NCBI RefSeq assembly: GCF_000520995.1
Contig: NZ_JACA01000013.1
Coordinates: 1 to 64,000, forward strand
Direction: 5' to 3'
Source of the DNA: Aquimarina macrocephali JAMB N27
Lineage (GTDB): Bacteria > Bacteroidota > Bacteroidia > Flavobacteriales > Flavobacteriaceae
Length of the DNA stretch: 64,000 bases
In this document: positions 45,531-54,735 of the stretch, in pieces
How the letters are laid out: each line of letters begins with the position of its first letter
How positions within the stretch are numbered: the stretch's first letter is position 1
Position numbers and translations under genes: made by a program
The notes under the pieces: generated by a model
The model's database searches: none
The model's input: the letters and a program-made list of their open reading frames with translations, nothing else
Told to the model about the DNA's origin: nothing

Positions 45531-46763
45531 ATGAAACTTGATTTAGAATTTGTACGCTCACAATTTCCCGCTTTTTCAGAACCTACTCTAAAAGGGTGGG
45601 CATTTTTTGAAAGTGCCGGAGGATCCTATCCTTGTATGCAAGTAATTAATAGATTGACCGACTTTTACATGAAAAACAAGGTGCAGCCTAATTATCCCTA
45701 TCCAGCTTCTATGTTGGCGGGAGAATTGATGGAGACTTCTTATAAAAGAATGGCTGATTACTTGAATGTTCAAGATTCAGAAATTCATTTCGGCCCATCC
45801 ACAACTCAAAATGTTTATGTTTTGGCAAATGCTATGCGTCCAATGTGGAAGGATGGTGACGAAATCATTGTTTCTTGTCAAGATCATGAAGCCAATGCAG
45901 GTGCATGGAGAAAATTAGCAGACCAAGGAATAAAAATTGTAGAGTGGCACGTACATTCGGTAACAGGATTGTTAAATTTAGATGAATTAGAAAGTTTATT
46001 TTCTGACCGCACAAAAATGGTTGCTTATCCACATTGTTCGAATGTAATAGGTCATATTAACCCTGTTAAAGAAATTAGCCAAATAGCTCATAAGCATGGG
46101 GCACTATCAGTGGTTGATGGAGTTGGTTTAGCTCCACACGGTTTTCCGGATGTAAAAGATCTGGGAATGGATATTTATCTTTTTTCATTGTACAAAACCT
46201 TTGGACCTCATCTAGGGTTGATGTACATAAATAATGAGTTGATAAGACAAATGGAAAATCAATCTCATTTTTTCAAGGATGGGATAACAAAGAGTATGTT
46301 AACACCAGCAGGACCTGATCATGCGCAAATTGCAGCTGCTAACGGAATATTAGATTATTTTGATGCGGTTTATAAACATCATTTTGATGAGGAAGCAGAA
46401 CCTGCTCAGAGAAACAAAGCATTGAATAGATTATTTCACGAACATGAAAGAGCCCTTTTGGAGCCCTTACTTGATTTTTTAAGATCTTGTGATAATGTTC
46501 AAATAATAGGTCCTGATAATACAGAATTAAGGGCGCCAATAGTTTCTATTATCCCTAAACAAAAAAAACTTAAAAATGTTTATGAATCCTTAACAGGGCA
46601 CAAATTAATGCTAGGTATAGGCAATTTTAATGCGGTTCGACCTCTTATAGATTTAGATATTCCAAGGCAACCTGGAGTTTTAAGAATTTCTTTTTTACAT
46701 TACAACAGTATGGAGGAAATTAATCAGTTGTTAAATGGATTAAAAGTCGTGCTTGAGGACTAA
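45531..46763 (+). CDS. class V aminotransferase, cysteine desulfurase-like
   Basis: 410 residues. Fold-type I PLP enzyme of the NifS/SufS/isopenicillin-N-epimerase group: FFESAGGSYPC near the N-terminus, HFGPSTTQNVYVLANAM, CQDHEANAGAWRKLA, YPHCSNVIGHINPVKEI, VVDGVGLAPHG with the PLP-ring Asp, and LFSLYKTFGPHLG with the PLP Lys (about 227). The conserved catalytic-loop Cys of SufS cannot be placed with certainty, so desulfurase activity is not assured; a racemase or lyase role is possible. It is preceded by a Crp/Fnr-type operator and promoter and followed, 62 bp on, by an AraC regulator. It lies on the strand opposite to the PKS operon, past a strip of gene relics, so its membership in that pathway is doubtful. 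Confidence 0.85.
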   Translation: MKLDLEFVRSQFPAFSEPTLKGWAFFESAGGSYPCMQVINRLTDFYMKNKVQPNYPYPASMLAGELMETSYKRMADYLNVQDSEIHFGPSTTQNVYVLANAMRPMWKDGDEIIVSCQDHEANAGAWRKLADQGIKIVEWHVHSVTGLLNLDELESLFSDRTKMVAYPHCSNVIGHINPVKEISQIAHKHGALSVVDGVGLAPHGFPDVKDLGMDIYLFSLYKTFGPHLGLMYINNELIRQMENQSHFFKDGITKSMLTPAGPDHAQIAAANGILDYFDAVYKHHFDEEAEPAQRNKALNRLFHEHERALLEPLLDFLRSCDNVQIIGPDNTELRAPIVSIIPKQKKLKNVYESLTGHKLMLGIGNFNAVRPLIDLDIPRQPGVLRISFLHYNSMEEINQLLNGLKVVLED

Positions 46764-46825
46764 TTTTAATATGCTGTCGTACACGAATATAAATAAACGT
46801 GAGTAACAAACTTAAAGTATTGAAT

Positions 46826-47575
46826 ATGATCTACCACCAACAAAAAGCGAATGCCATTTTGAAACCCTATATCAGATGTTTTTGGTGGTTAGATAACGAT
46901 TCATCAAAAAATATAGATTACACAATTTTGCCTGACGGTTTTTTTGATATTATCGTTCGCTTTGATAATTACGAATACGATAGTACAGTGCTAACCGGAA
47001 CATATACAAAAGAGATTGAAGTGGCAATCCCACCAAATCATCAACTTTTCGGAATACAATTCAAATTACTAGCTGCGGAATATATATTCGGTGAAAGTAT
47101 TGCTCCATTATTAAACTCCGAAAAAAAGTTACCCAATAATTTTTGGGATCTAAATATGTTAGATTTTTCCGAAAACTTAGAAACTATTGATAAGTTAAGT
47201 TCAATAATAAGTCATGAAATTGATAAGCAAAATAATCTAGACAACCGAAAACTTCATCTTTTTAGGTTATTAAGCCAAACTAAAGGCAATCATAGCGTGA
47301 GTTATTTTGCTGATAAAGTGTTTTGGTCTAGTAGGCAAATCAACAGATATTTTAATAAAATGTTCGGGCTTTCACTAAAAAGCTATTGTAATATATTACG
47401 ATGTTCTGCATCATTCAAAGACATCAAAGAAGGAGATTTATTATCAAACCAAAACTATTACGACAGATCCCATTTTAATAAAGAAATAAAAAAGTATACC
47501 AATCACACTCCGAAAAACCTATCTAGCAACGAAAACGACCGATTTTTACAAATTTCTATCATACCCAACAAGTAA
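46826..47575 (+). CDS. AraC-family transcriptional regulator
   Basis: About 249 residues from the ATG at 46826 (MIYHQQKANAIL); an in-frame GTG at 46799 would add nine residues and is the weaker choice. The N-terminal part (LKPYIRCFWWLDND, LPDGFFDIIVRF, FGIQFKLLAAEYIF) matches the DUF6597-type sensor domain seen in many AraC regulators of Bacteroidota. The C-terminal part has two helix-turn-helix units: VSYFADKVFWSSRQINRYFN with FGLSLKSYCNILR, and YYDRSHFNKEIKKYTNHTPK, a standard AraC ending. The inducer is unknown. It may regulate the preceding desulfurase-like gene or the envelope genes that follow. Confidence 0.88.
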   Translation: MIYHQQKANAILKPYIRCFWWLDNDSSKNIDYTILPDGFFDIIVRFDNYEYDSTVLTGTYTKEIEVAIPPNHQLFGIQFKLLAAEYIFGESIAPLLNSEKKLPNNFWDLNMLDFSENLETIDKLSSIISHEIDKQNNLDNRKLHLFRLLSQTKGNHSVSYFADKVFWSSRQINRYFNKMFGLSLKSYCNILRCSASFKDIKEGDLLSNQNYYDRSHFNKEIKKYTNHTPKNLSSNENDRFLQISIIPNK

Positions 47576-47608
47576 CTTTGTGGTGTTACGAAACATAATA
47601 AACTGGGA

Positions 47609-47701
47609 ATGGATAAAGAAGTACTTGCTTGGAAGAACAAAGGCCAAAGAGTAGATATAAATGGTCATCAAATATTTTACATAACAACAAAGAATATTTA
47701 A
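47609..47701 (+). pseudogene. 5' relic of an alpha/beta-hydrolase gene
   Basis: 30 codons beginning MDKEVLAWKNKGQRVDINGH and QIFYITTKNI, resembling the first strand of alpha/beta hydrolases (INGHQIFYI). It then ends at a stop and nothing of the hydrolase core follows. It is probably a truncated gene start. Confidence 0.4.
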
Positions 47702-47705
47702 GCAA

Positions 47706-48443
47706 ATGAAAAACGCACTTTACATTTTACTATTTACGATTGGAACTTATATTCAGGTATTTAGTCAAGAAACATTATTAAGTCCAATAAATAATTCAGC
47801 TATCAAAAAACTTATGAAGTCCGAAACATCGGAGATGAATTGGTTTATGATTAACGGCTCTGATAAGATGCAAATAGGAAAAGTACAAACAGAAATTCAG
47901 AAAAAAAAAGATAATGTATGCATTATAACAATGGTAAACATGACACAGTCAACTACAAAATGGATTGACAGTACCGTTGTTGGAATACAGAATTTTGAGC
48001 CTAAATATCATTCGTCATACAATCAACAAAGAGATATGGTATTAAAATTCGGTAAAAAAATTACTGGTTATTATTTAGATAAAAAAACAGATACCAAAAC
48101 AGAAATTGCTGAAGAGCCTAAAACCTCTTTTTTTGATAGCAATTTCTATCCTCAATTAATAAGATTTCTTCCCTTAAAAGATTCATACTCAAACACTATT
48201 TCAATTTTTAACTATAATCCCACAGCCGGAATAGGCGTGATTACTGCAACAATTAAAAATACAGAAGAAACGACTTTTAGTTTTAATGGGAAAGAGAGAC
48301 AAGTTTGGAAAGTTGAAACTACCGATGATATTTCAAACAACACTGCCATAATTACCTATTACATTGACACGTCAACTAGAAAAATATTCAAACAGGAAAT
48401 TGATTTTGATGGCAGAAAGATGTTGATGGAATTAATAGAATAG
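47706..48443 (+). CDS. secreted hypothetical protein (DUF3108-like)
   Basis: 245 residues with a signal peptide (KNALYILLFTIGTYIQVFSQ, cleavage after about residue 20). The mature part is a beta-rich periplasmic domain ending TAIITYYIDTSTRKIFKQEI, a pattern seen in DUF3108-type proteins, where a lipid-carrier-like half-barrel is suspected. It starts 4 bp after a relic and is followed 47 bp later by an alpha/beta hydrolase gene on the same strand, so the two may form a unit. No catalytic motif is visible and the function is unknown. Confidence 0.6.
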   Translation: MKNALYILLFTIGTYIQVFSQETLLSPINNSAIKKLMKSETSEMNWFMINGSDKMQIGKVQTEIQKKKDNVCIITMVNMTQSTTKWIDSTVVGIQNFEPKYHSSYNQQRDMVLKFGKKITGYYLDKKTDTKTEIAEEPKTSFFDSNFYPQLIRFLPLKDSYSNTISIFNYNPTAGIGVITATIKNTEETTFSFNGKERQVWKVETTDDISNNTAIITYYIDTSTRKIFKQEIDFDGRKMLMELIE

Positions 48444-48490
48444 CGGAAATTTTGCATCAATAAAAACGAGTTGGCAGTAAGATAAAATGA

Positions 48491-49318
48491 ATGAAATTAA
48501 TAATAAAAATTATCCAAATTTTCTCAAGTAAACTAGTTTCAAAAATTGCTTATAAGTTTATGAGTAACCCAAGAACTAGAAAATTAAGGAAATCAGAAGA
48601 GAAAGTTTTAAATGAATCATCAATAAATAATATAAAATATTTAAACTTTGAAATCACCAAATATGAATGGGGTATTGAAAATACTAAAATAGCCCTACTT
48701 GTTCACGGTTGGGAAGGTCAAGCAGGCAATTTCGCATCGGTAATAAATGTGCTTACAAAAAACAACTATAAAGTTATTGCATATGACGCACCTTCTCATG
48801 GCAGAAGTTCAAAAGGTAGCACGAATATGTTTCAATTTTCAGATTTCCTAGAAACTGAAGTTCTAAATTTTGAGCCTCATTTAATCATTAGTCATTCTTT
48901 TGGAAGCGTTAATACAGCAACTCTATTAAGGAAAAATCCTAGCTTAAAAATCCCTTTATGGATTTTGGTAACTACACCGCACAGGTTCATTATGAGAGTC
49001 AATGAAATGTCCAATCATTTTGGATTAAATTCCAAAACTAAAAATGAATTAATCAAACGAATTCAAAATGATACTCAAGAAAACATAAATCAACTTGATA
49101 TGGCAATCTATTGCAGTGAATTAATAAATTTAAAAAAAGCAGTAATTGTTCACTCAAAAGAGGATAAAGTTTTACCAATTGAAGGAGCAAGAAATGTTTC
49201 AAAATCATTTAATAATTGCAGTATGATTGAATTAAATAATTTAGGCCATTATGCTATTTTATGGTCAAAAGAACTAAAAGAAATTATAGATAAGAATACT
49301 ACTGCCAAAAATGTATAA
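48491..49318 (+). CDS. alpha/beta hydrolase
   Basis: 275 residues. The fold markers are LLVHGWEGQAGNF (oxyanion strand), VIAYDAPSHGRSS, the nucleophile elbow SHSFGS (Ser about 137), HSKEDKVLP with the likely acid, and LNNLGHYAILW with the catalytic His near the end. The family is lipase/esterase-like (Hydrolase_4), and the substrate cannot be told. It is cytoplasmic or membrane-associated, since the N-terminus is only mildly hydrophobic. The 3' end lies 10 bp before the chosen start of the next gene, indicating co-transcription. Confidence 0.85.
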   Translation: MKLIIKIIQIFSSKLVSKIAYKFMSNPRTRKLRKSEEKVLNESSINNIKYLNFEITKYEWGIENTKIALLVHGWEGQAGNFASVINVLTKNNYKVIAYDAPSHGRSSKGSTNMFQFSDFLETEVLNFEPHLIISHSFGSVNTATLLRKNPSLKIPLWILVTTPHRFIMRVNEMSNHFGLNSKTKNELIKRIQNDTQENINQLDMAIYCSELINLKKAVIVHSKEDKVLPIEGARNVSKSFNNCSMIELNNLGHYAILWSKELKEIIDKNTTAKNV

Positions 49319-49328
49319 AAATAAAATT

Positions 49329-51155
49329 ATGAAAAACAGTATCTCAATCCTTTTCATCATATTTCTTTTTCAGTCATGTGCCAAAAAATCAAAGATTGAT
49401 ACGACCAGTAATTTAATTAAAAAGGTGGAAGCTGGTATCCCAAATCGATCATACATAGCAGGCGATTCAACATGGACTATAGAAGAACGTATGGAACACT
49501 ATGGGGTTCCAGGTGTTAGTATTGCTGTAATACATAATGGCAAAATTGCGTGGACTAAGGGTTACGGTGTCATGAATAAAGAAGATGATTCTCCAGTGAC
49601 CGAGCAAACACTTTTCCAAGCATCATTACTTAGCATGCCTGTAACTGCATATGGTGCATTACGTCTTGTAGAACAAGATAAAGTCACATTAGATGAAAAC
49701 ATTAACAGCTATTTAAAATCCTGGCAATTACCAGACAATGAATTTACTAAAGAAAGGAAAGCCACCATAAAAAATCTTTTGAACGGTACTTCTGGAATAA
49801 ACCTTCACGCCATTCCAGGATATAGTACAGATGAATCTGTACCAACACTTGTAGAGGTCTTAAACGGAATTTCTCCGGCAAAAAATGAGCCAGTTACCGT
49901 AAATAAGGAGCCTGAACTTGATATTTTGGCTGGAGCTTATACGATCATTCAACAAATGATGATAGATATTGAAGCTGAAAAATTCCCAGAGCTTATGGAT
50001 GAGTTGGTTTTACAACCTTTAGAAATGAGCAATAGTACGTTTAACCAAACGCTTTCTTCGGAACAATTAACGATGGCAGCAACGGGTTATTTAACAGATG
50101 GTTCTATGGTAAAAGGCAAATGGCATACCCATCCAACAATGGCTGCAAACGGATTATGGACAACTGCAGAGGATATTGCAAAATTTATTATTAACATACA
50201 GCAAACCCTAAAAGATAATAGTAATAAAAGCTTATCAAAAGACATGACGGCACAGATGTTTACAACATCTGGATATAAGAGTAAATATTGGCCAAATTTT
50301 AAATATGGACTAGGGCTTAGTATTGAGAATAAGAAAAAAGACATCTACTTTGGCCATCACGGATGGAATAGAGGATTTTTTAATTTAATGACAGCTCATA
50401 GAGACAAAGGCTATGGTGTGGTTGTGTTAACCAATTCCACTATTCCAGCTTTCAATCATGAAGTGATTCGCTCTGTTGCCATGGCTTATGAGTGGGATAA
50501 TTATGTTCCGGTACATCAAAAGATGGAAATTAAACAGTCTTTAGTCAATAAAATTACGGGAAGATACATGGAAAATGGTAGGGTTGTAGAAGTTTTTCAA
50601 AAGGACAATCTTCTATTCACTAAAAATATACTTGACGTAGAAGCAGAAGAATTAGTCAAAGTATCGGATAGTAATTTTGTGAGAAGAAATTCCAGCCGAC
50701 TTATCCAATTCAATCCAAACTCTGAGAATGAAAAACTCAATTTGCTTTACATAAATGCAAACAATGGAACAATAGCTTCAACTTTTGTCAAGATGGATAC
50801 TGATAAAAAAGAACCCGTGGAATTTCTTCTTGAAGGTGATTTTGAAAAAGCACTTAAAGCATATAGAACCTTAATTGAAAAGGAACCTGCTTATCCTACA
50901 GCTACTGAAGACTATTTAAATAATCTAGGGCATAGTTTTTTTAATGAGGGTAGAATAGAATTATCACAAGACATTTTTAAAGTGAACATGATGCTCCATC
51001 CAGATAGTTACAAAGTATACGATAGTTATGCAGAAGCCTGTATGAAAGCAGGAGAAACTAATTTGGCCATTTTAAACTACTCAAAATCACTTGAATTAAA
51101 TCCTCAAAATAAAAATGCCAAGGATATGCTTAAGGAATTACAAAAAAGCGAATGA
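49329..51155 (+). CDS. beta-lactamase-fold lipoprotein with TPR tail, catalytic residues lost
   Basis: 608 residues from the ATG at 49329, chosen because it gives a clean lipoprotein signal (SILFIIFLFQSC, lipobox Cys about 15); an upstream in-frame ATG at 49311 overlaps the previous gene. Residues 50-385 have the serine beta-lactamase/PBP fold (YGVPGVSIAVIHNGKIAWTK, PVTAYGALRLVEQDKVTLDE, FGHHGWNRGF). The SxxK motif that should precede PVTA reads LLSM, so the nucleophilic Ser and the Lys are both absent, and the second YSN-type motif reads ILA before GAYTIIQQMM. Residues 510-605 are TPR-like repeats (LEGDFEKALKAYRTLIEKEP, AILNYSKSLELNPQN). It is probably a non-catalytic binding protein of the outer envelope. 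Confidence 0.82.
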   Translation: MKNSISILFIIFLFQSCAKKSKIDTTSNLIKKVEAGIPNRSYIAGDSTWTIEERMEHYGVPGVSIAVIHNGKIAWTKGYGVMNKEDDSPVTEQTLFQASLLSMPVTAYGALRLVEQDKVTLDENINSYLKSWQLPDNEFTKERKATIKNLLNGTSGINLHAIPGYSTDESVPTLVEVLNGISPAKNEPVTVNKEPELDILAGAYTIIQQMMIDIEAEKFPELMDELVLQPLEMSNSTFNQTLSSEQLTMAATGYLTDGSMVKGKWHTHPTMAANGLWTTAEDIAKFIINIQQTLKDNSNKSLSKDMTAQMFTTSGYKSKYWPNFKYGLGLSIENKKKDIYFGHHGWNRGFFNLMTAHRDKGYGVVVLTNSTIPAFNHEVIRSVAMAYEWDNYVPVHQKMEIKQSLVNKITGRYMENGRVVEVFQKDNLLFTKNILDVEAEELVKVSDSNFVRRNSSRLIQFNPNSENEKLNLLYINANNGTIASTFVKMDTDKKEPVEFLLEGDFEKALKAYRTLIEKEPAYPTATEDYLNNLGHSFFNEGRIELSQDIFKVNMMLHPDSYKVYDSYAEACMKAGETNLAILNYSKSLELNPQNKNAKDMLKELQKSE

Positions 51156-51223
51156 AACGAACTTTTAGAAAATAGCAATTAACAAATTGTCACTAAACAT
51201 TTATAAAAATAAAAATTTAAACA

Positions 51224-52102
51224 ATGAAAAAACTACATTTTATTTTGACACTTGTATTTGTACTATTATTAAATGCGTGCAATACTAAAAAACAGAAAGT
51301 AAACGATTCTGATTTTCCACTCTTAGAGAATCCCTTTTTTGCACAAAAACCACCAGGTTTAATTCCTGAAGCTTTTGCTCCTGGTATTGTTTCTATAAAG
51401 CACAGCGATCAAGCAACTGCCTTTTCACCCGATTTAAAAGAGATTTATTTCCGTAGAACTGATGAAGAATTAGAAAAGCATGCGTTGGTTGCCATTCAAT
51501 ACAAAGATAATCTATGGACCGAGTCTTTTGCGGTACCCAATGGGGGCGAGATTTCTCCTAACAGTAAGATTATGCATATAGGAAACGAATATAGAGAGCG
51601 AACCCCTTCTGGCTGGTCAGAGGTGAAAAGTCTTGGCGCACCGTTTGATTCTATTCCCATTATGCGCCTTACGGCTTCATCTAATGGAACTTACTATTTT
51701 GATACGTCACCCTTTTACGATAAGTCAGCTGCAGTAGGAAGTATTCGTTATTCACGACTAATAGACGGCATACATGAAAAACCGATAACATTGGATATTG
51801 ATATGGAAACAAGGAAATTCCACCCATTCATAGCTCCAGATGAATCCTATTTGATCTGGGATGTTCAAGAAAGAGAGGGCGGATTCGGTAAACTTGATAT
51901 GTATATTAGTTTTCGTAAGAAAGATGGCTCATGGGGCGCTGCAATTAATTTAGGAGCTCAAATAAATACAGAACTCTCAGAAGGATCTGGCAGTGTGACA
52001 TCAGATGGGAAATACTTTTTCTTTACACGGTTTCTTAGTAATGGCAAGAAAAATACAATGTGGGTAGATGCTCGGTTTATTGAAGCACTCAGATCCCATT
52101 AA
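51224..52102 (+). CDS. PD40/WD40-like beta-propeller lipoprotein
   Basis: 292 residues. Signal with lipobox FVLLLNACN (Cys about 19). The mature protein has propeller blades of the PD40 type: [48 protein letters not shown] and [20 protein letters not shown]. Such proteins in Bacteroidota sit on the outer membrane or in the periplasm and bind ligands or peptidoglycan; no enzyme motif is present. The gene lies 68 bp after the beta-lactamase-fold gene on the same strand and may share its transcript. Confidence 0.82.
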   Translation: MKKLHFILTLVFVLLLNACNTKKQKVNDSDFPLLENPFFAQKPPGLIPEAFAPGIVSIKHSDQATAFSPDLKEIYFRRTDEELEKHALVAIQYKDNLWTESFAVPNGGEISPNSKIMHIGNEYRERTPSGWSEVKSLGAPFDSIPIMRLTASSNGTYYFDTSPFYDKSAAVGSIRYSRLIDGIHEKPITLDIDMETRKFHPFIAPDESYLIWDVQEREGGFGKLDMYISFRKKDGSWGAAINLGAQINTELSEGSGSVTSDGKYFFFTRFLSNGKKNTMWVDARFIEALRSH

Positions 52103-52126
52103 CTACTCATTTAAAAAAATCAACCT

Positions 52127-52915
52127 ATGAAATTAAAATATTATCAGATAGATGCTTTTACTGATAAAATATTCAGTGGAAATCCAGCAAAAGTCGTACA
52201 ACTAAATGAATGGTTAGAAGATGGATTACTTCAGAATATTGCACGAGAAAATTCAGTTGATGCAACTGCTTTTTTTATTGATAAAGGAGACAATATTGAA
52301 TTAAGATGGTTTACGCCTGACTTAGAACTTGATTTATGTGGACATGCCACCCTTGCAACGGCTCATGCACTAACAACAATTTTAGGTTATGCCAAAGACA
52401 GAATAACTTTCAATACCAAAAGTGGACAATTGTTTGTTTATGTCAAAAATAACTTATACGAAATGAATTTACCTGAAAGGAATCCTATTGAAGCTGAATT
52501 GCCAAATTTCATAAAAGAATCTCTTAACAAACAACCTACAGAAGTTTTAAAATCAAGAGATTATATTTTAGTGTATGAAAACGAAGAAGATGTAAGAAAT
52601 ATTAGAATAGATAAAAACACGTTTGACAAGGGAAATATTGACCCAGGAGGCGTTGCAATTACAGCTAAAGGGAATCATTCCGATTTTGTATCAAGATTCT
52701 TCATTCCTCAAGCAACAATATTTGAAGACCCAGTTACAGGTTCTGCTCATGCTTCATTAACTCCCTATTGGAGAAATGTATTAAATAAAAAAGAAATGTC
52801 AGCAATTCAGTTATCGACTCGAAAAGGAAAGTTGTTTTGTACCAGTAAAGAAGACAGAGTCTTAATAGCTGGAAAAGCTAAAACGTATTCTGATGGGATA
52901 ATAAGAATAGAATAA
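52127..52915 (+). CDS. PhzF-family isomerase/epimerase
   Basis: 262 residues. Family markers are YYQIDAFTDKIFSGNPAKVV at the N-terminus, ELRWFTPDLELDLCGHATLA (about 63-82), and DPVTGSAHASLTPYW (about 203-217) in the second half, giving the diaminopimelate-epimerase-like double hot-dog fold. The usual N-x-SETAF around the catalytic Glu of PhzF reads NSVDATAFF here: Glu appears replaced by Ala, with Asp one place earlier. Activity may therefore differ from phenazine-type isomerisation. Most free-standing PhzF proteins have unknown substrates, and nothing nearby points to phenazines. Confidence 0.88.
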   Translation: MKLKYYQIDAFTDKIFSGNPAKVVQLNEWLEDGLLQNIARENSVDATAFFIDKGDNIELRWFTPDLELDLCGHATLATAHALTTILGYAKDRITFNTKSGQLFVYVKNNLYEMNLPERNPIEAELPNFIKESLNKQPTEVLKSRDYILVYENEEDVRNIRIDKNTFDKGNIDPGGVAITAKGNHSDFVSRFFIPQATIFEDPVTGSAHASLTPYWRNVLNKKEMSAIQLSTRKGKLFCTSKEDRVLIAGKAKTYSDGIIRIE

Positions 52916-53069
52916 ACTGACTACAACAATTTGCATATGCACCTTTCGGAGTGCAAACGCATCATACAAGAGATGTTATAAATGGGTGTCAAAATCATGA
53001 TGTCCATTTATAAAAAATGTGATGATAAAATTCGCGATAAGATTCATTATGATTAAAAGTATACAAAGA

Positions 53070-53510
53070 ATAAAAGATTTGAAAGAACAATTAACAGATT
53101 AAAAATATAAATATGAACACAAAAATAGTAATGACCTCAAGTGCCATACTCTTGGCGGGTATTGGAATCCTGCTTTCATTTTTACCAAATGAAGTAATAG
53201 AATATTTAAATATAGAATCAAATATTATTACAATACTCTTTTTGAATTTATTGAGCGCATTATACTTGGGTTTTGGACTATTAAATTGGATGGCAAAAGG
53301 AACGCTAATAGGTGGAATCTATAACAAACCAATTGCAATTGGAAATCTAATGCATTTTGGAGTCGGCGCAATTGCTTTGGTTAAAGTTGGTTTAAACATC
53401 CAAACGCATTCAGTAATTGTTATTTCACTTACTGTGGTATACTTGATTTTTGCGGTTCTTTTTTTCTATATATTTAGAAAGAATCCGACTAAAATGGGAA
53501 AGAAAAAGCA
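53070..53510 (+). repeat. duplicated segment, copy 1
   Basis: This segment and 56535-56970 are diverged direct repeats about 3.47 kb apart. Each includes a tail of an upstream coding sequence (AAAGAACAA(T/C)TAACAGATTAAAAA) and a whole gene for a small membrane protein. The central parts are almost identical, for example GGAAATCTAATGCATTTTGG and AAACATCCAAACGCATTCAG. Confidence 0.85.
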
Positions 53511-53517
53511 ACCATAA
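53113..53517 (+). CDS. small integral membrane protein (paralogue of 56582-56974)
   Basis: 134 residues with four hydrophobic segments (about 7-25, 38-58, 72-93, 98-122) and a basic C-terminal tail (RKNPTKMGKKKQP). I do not recognise a named family; proteins of this size and layout are annotated as hypothetical membrane proteins in flavobacteria. It is about four-fifths identical to the protein at 56582-56974, and the most conserved stretch is LNWMAKGTLIGGIYN. The upstream DNA is also shared between the copies. Confidence 0.75.
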   Translation: MNTKIVMTSSAILLAGIGILLSFLPNEVIEYLNIESNIITILFLNLLSALYLGFGLLNWMAKGTLIGGIYNKPIAIGNLMHFGVGAIALVKVGLNIQTHSVIVISLTVVYLIFAVLFFYIFRKNPTKMGKKKQP

Positions 53518-53584
53518 GCAAAAAACACACCAGGCGCTTTATACAAGAGGTTATTTGTATGTCAATATAAAAAAAAGGGAAATA

Positions 53585-53998
53585 ATGAGTCCGAAAACTG
53601 CTATTAAAATAATGTTATGGATGCTTATAGTAATAATACTTTTTCATTTAAGTATTATTCTAAAAATAGTTCCATATGAAATAACTTGGGGCGGGAGGCT
53701 TAAAACTGACGCTGAGATATATATTTTTGAAACTATTTCGATACTAATAAATCTTTTTTTATGTGCCACCCTTCTTATTAAAGGGGAATATATAAGAGAG
53801 TTTATATCAATGAAAATTATCAATATTACGTTATGGATCTTCTTAGTATTATTTGTATTGAATACTATTGGAAACATATTGGCTAAAACTAATTTCGAGA
53901 AGTTTTTCACTCTGTGGACACTAACTTCTGTAATTCTAATTTGGATAATTCTATGTGAAAACAAATGCGATAGACTTAAAAAGTACCTTAACACCTAA
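53585..53998 (+). CDS. hypothetical membrane protein
   Basis: 137 residues from the ATG at 53585 (MSPKTAIKIMLWMLIVIILF). A longer open frame back to 53450 would overlap the preceding gene and lacks a sensible N-terminus. Four hydrophobic segments at about 8-28, 44-66, 75-97 and 106-124, with short polar ends. The family is unknown. It ends 6 bp before the lipoprotein gene at 54005 and may be co-transcribed with it. Confidence 0.6.
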   Translation: MSPKTAIKIMLWMLIVIILFHLSIILKIVPYEITWGGRLKTDAEIYIFETISILINLFLCATLLIKGEYIREFISMKIINITLWIFLVLFVLNTIGNILAKTNFEKFFTLWTLTSVILIWIILCENKCDRLKKYLNT

Positions 53999-54004
53999 TA
54001 GAAA

Positions 54005-54667
54005 ATGACAAACTTTAATGTATTATTATTAATTATTTTGGGAACAATTTCATGTTCAAACCAAAACAATCCTAAAACTACTATAGATGATGGTGTAAGT
54101 CAGAACTCAATAACTTACCAAATATCAAATCCAACTGTTTTTAGTAACGTACCTGAACAAGTCGAGAAATCCAGTTTTAATACTATCAGTACTAAAAAAG
54201 GTTTTATAACATCTAAATTCACTTCCAATCTTGGTAAATTTCAAGATGCCAAAAATTTTGATTTGAACTTGCAAATCACAAGGCAAACAGAGAACCCTCT
54301 CTTTGAAGCAGGTTCTTTTAATTTAGCAGGACCCGAAATCATAATAGAAGCTCTTATCTCTCCGAAAAACAAAACATTTGCAGTTGTTAATGCCATCAGT
54401 ATAAAAGAGTATGATATACAAAAATCTTTAGGCAACTTGAATCAACTCAAAGATAAATTTGTTTTTTATGAGAATTCGAATAATAAGTTGATTATTGAAA
54501 AGGTAAAAGACATAAAAAAAATAAAGAATGTTCCTGGTAATGTAAAAATGGGTTCTCAACTATTAGAAGGATATGCTTTAATCCATTTAATGGAAATAAA
54601 CTCTAATGAAGTTTTCTCTATAAAATTAGATTTTAGCATGATCAATGATATTAGAATAAGAATATGA
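54005..54667 (+). CDS. hypothetical lipoprotein
   Basis: 220 residues with a lipoprotein signal (NFNVLLLIILGTISCSNQ, lipobox Cys about 17). The mature part begins with a polar Asn/Lys/Thr-rich linker and continues as a mixed alpha/beta domain (GFITSKFTSNLGKFQDAKNF, KNKTFAVVNAISIKEYDIQK). I recognise no family. It is expected in the periplasm or on the inner face of the outer membrane. It lies downstream of a membrane protein gene by 6 bp. Confidence 0.6.
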   Translation: MTNFNVLLLIILGTISCSNQNNPKTTIDDGVSQNSITYQISNPTVFSNVPEQVEKSSFNTISTKKGFITSKFTSNLGKFQDAKNFDLNLQITRQTENPLFEAGSFNLAGPEIIIEALISPKNKTFAVVNAISIKEYDIQKSLGNLNQLKDKFVFYENSNNKLIIEKVKDIKKIKNVPGNVKMGSQLLEGYALIHLMEINSNEVFSIKLDFSMINDIRIRI

Positions 54668-54735
54668 TTTACAAAAATATTACATATAGGAATTACACTA
54701 TTATCAATTTTGTTTTAGCCTAAGAATTAAAAATA

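Noticed and set aside
53450..53998. 182-residue version of the membrane protein gene
   Set aside because: The extra N-terminus overlaps the preceding gene and reads as its out-of-frame end; the ATG at 53585 gives a normal membrane protein start.
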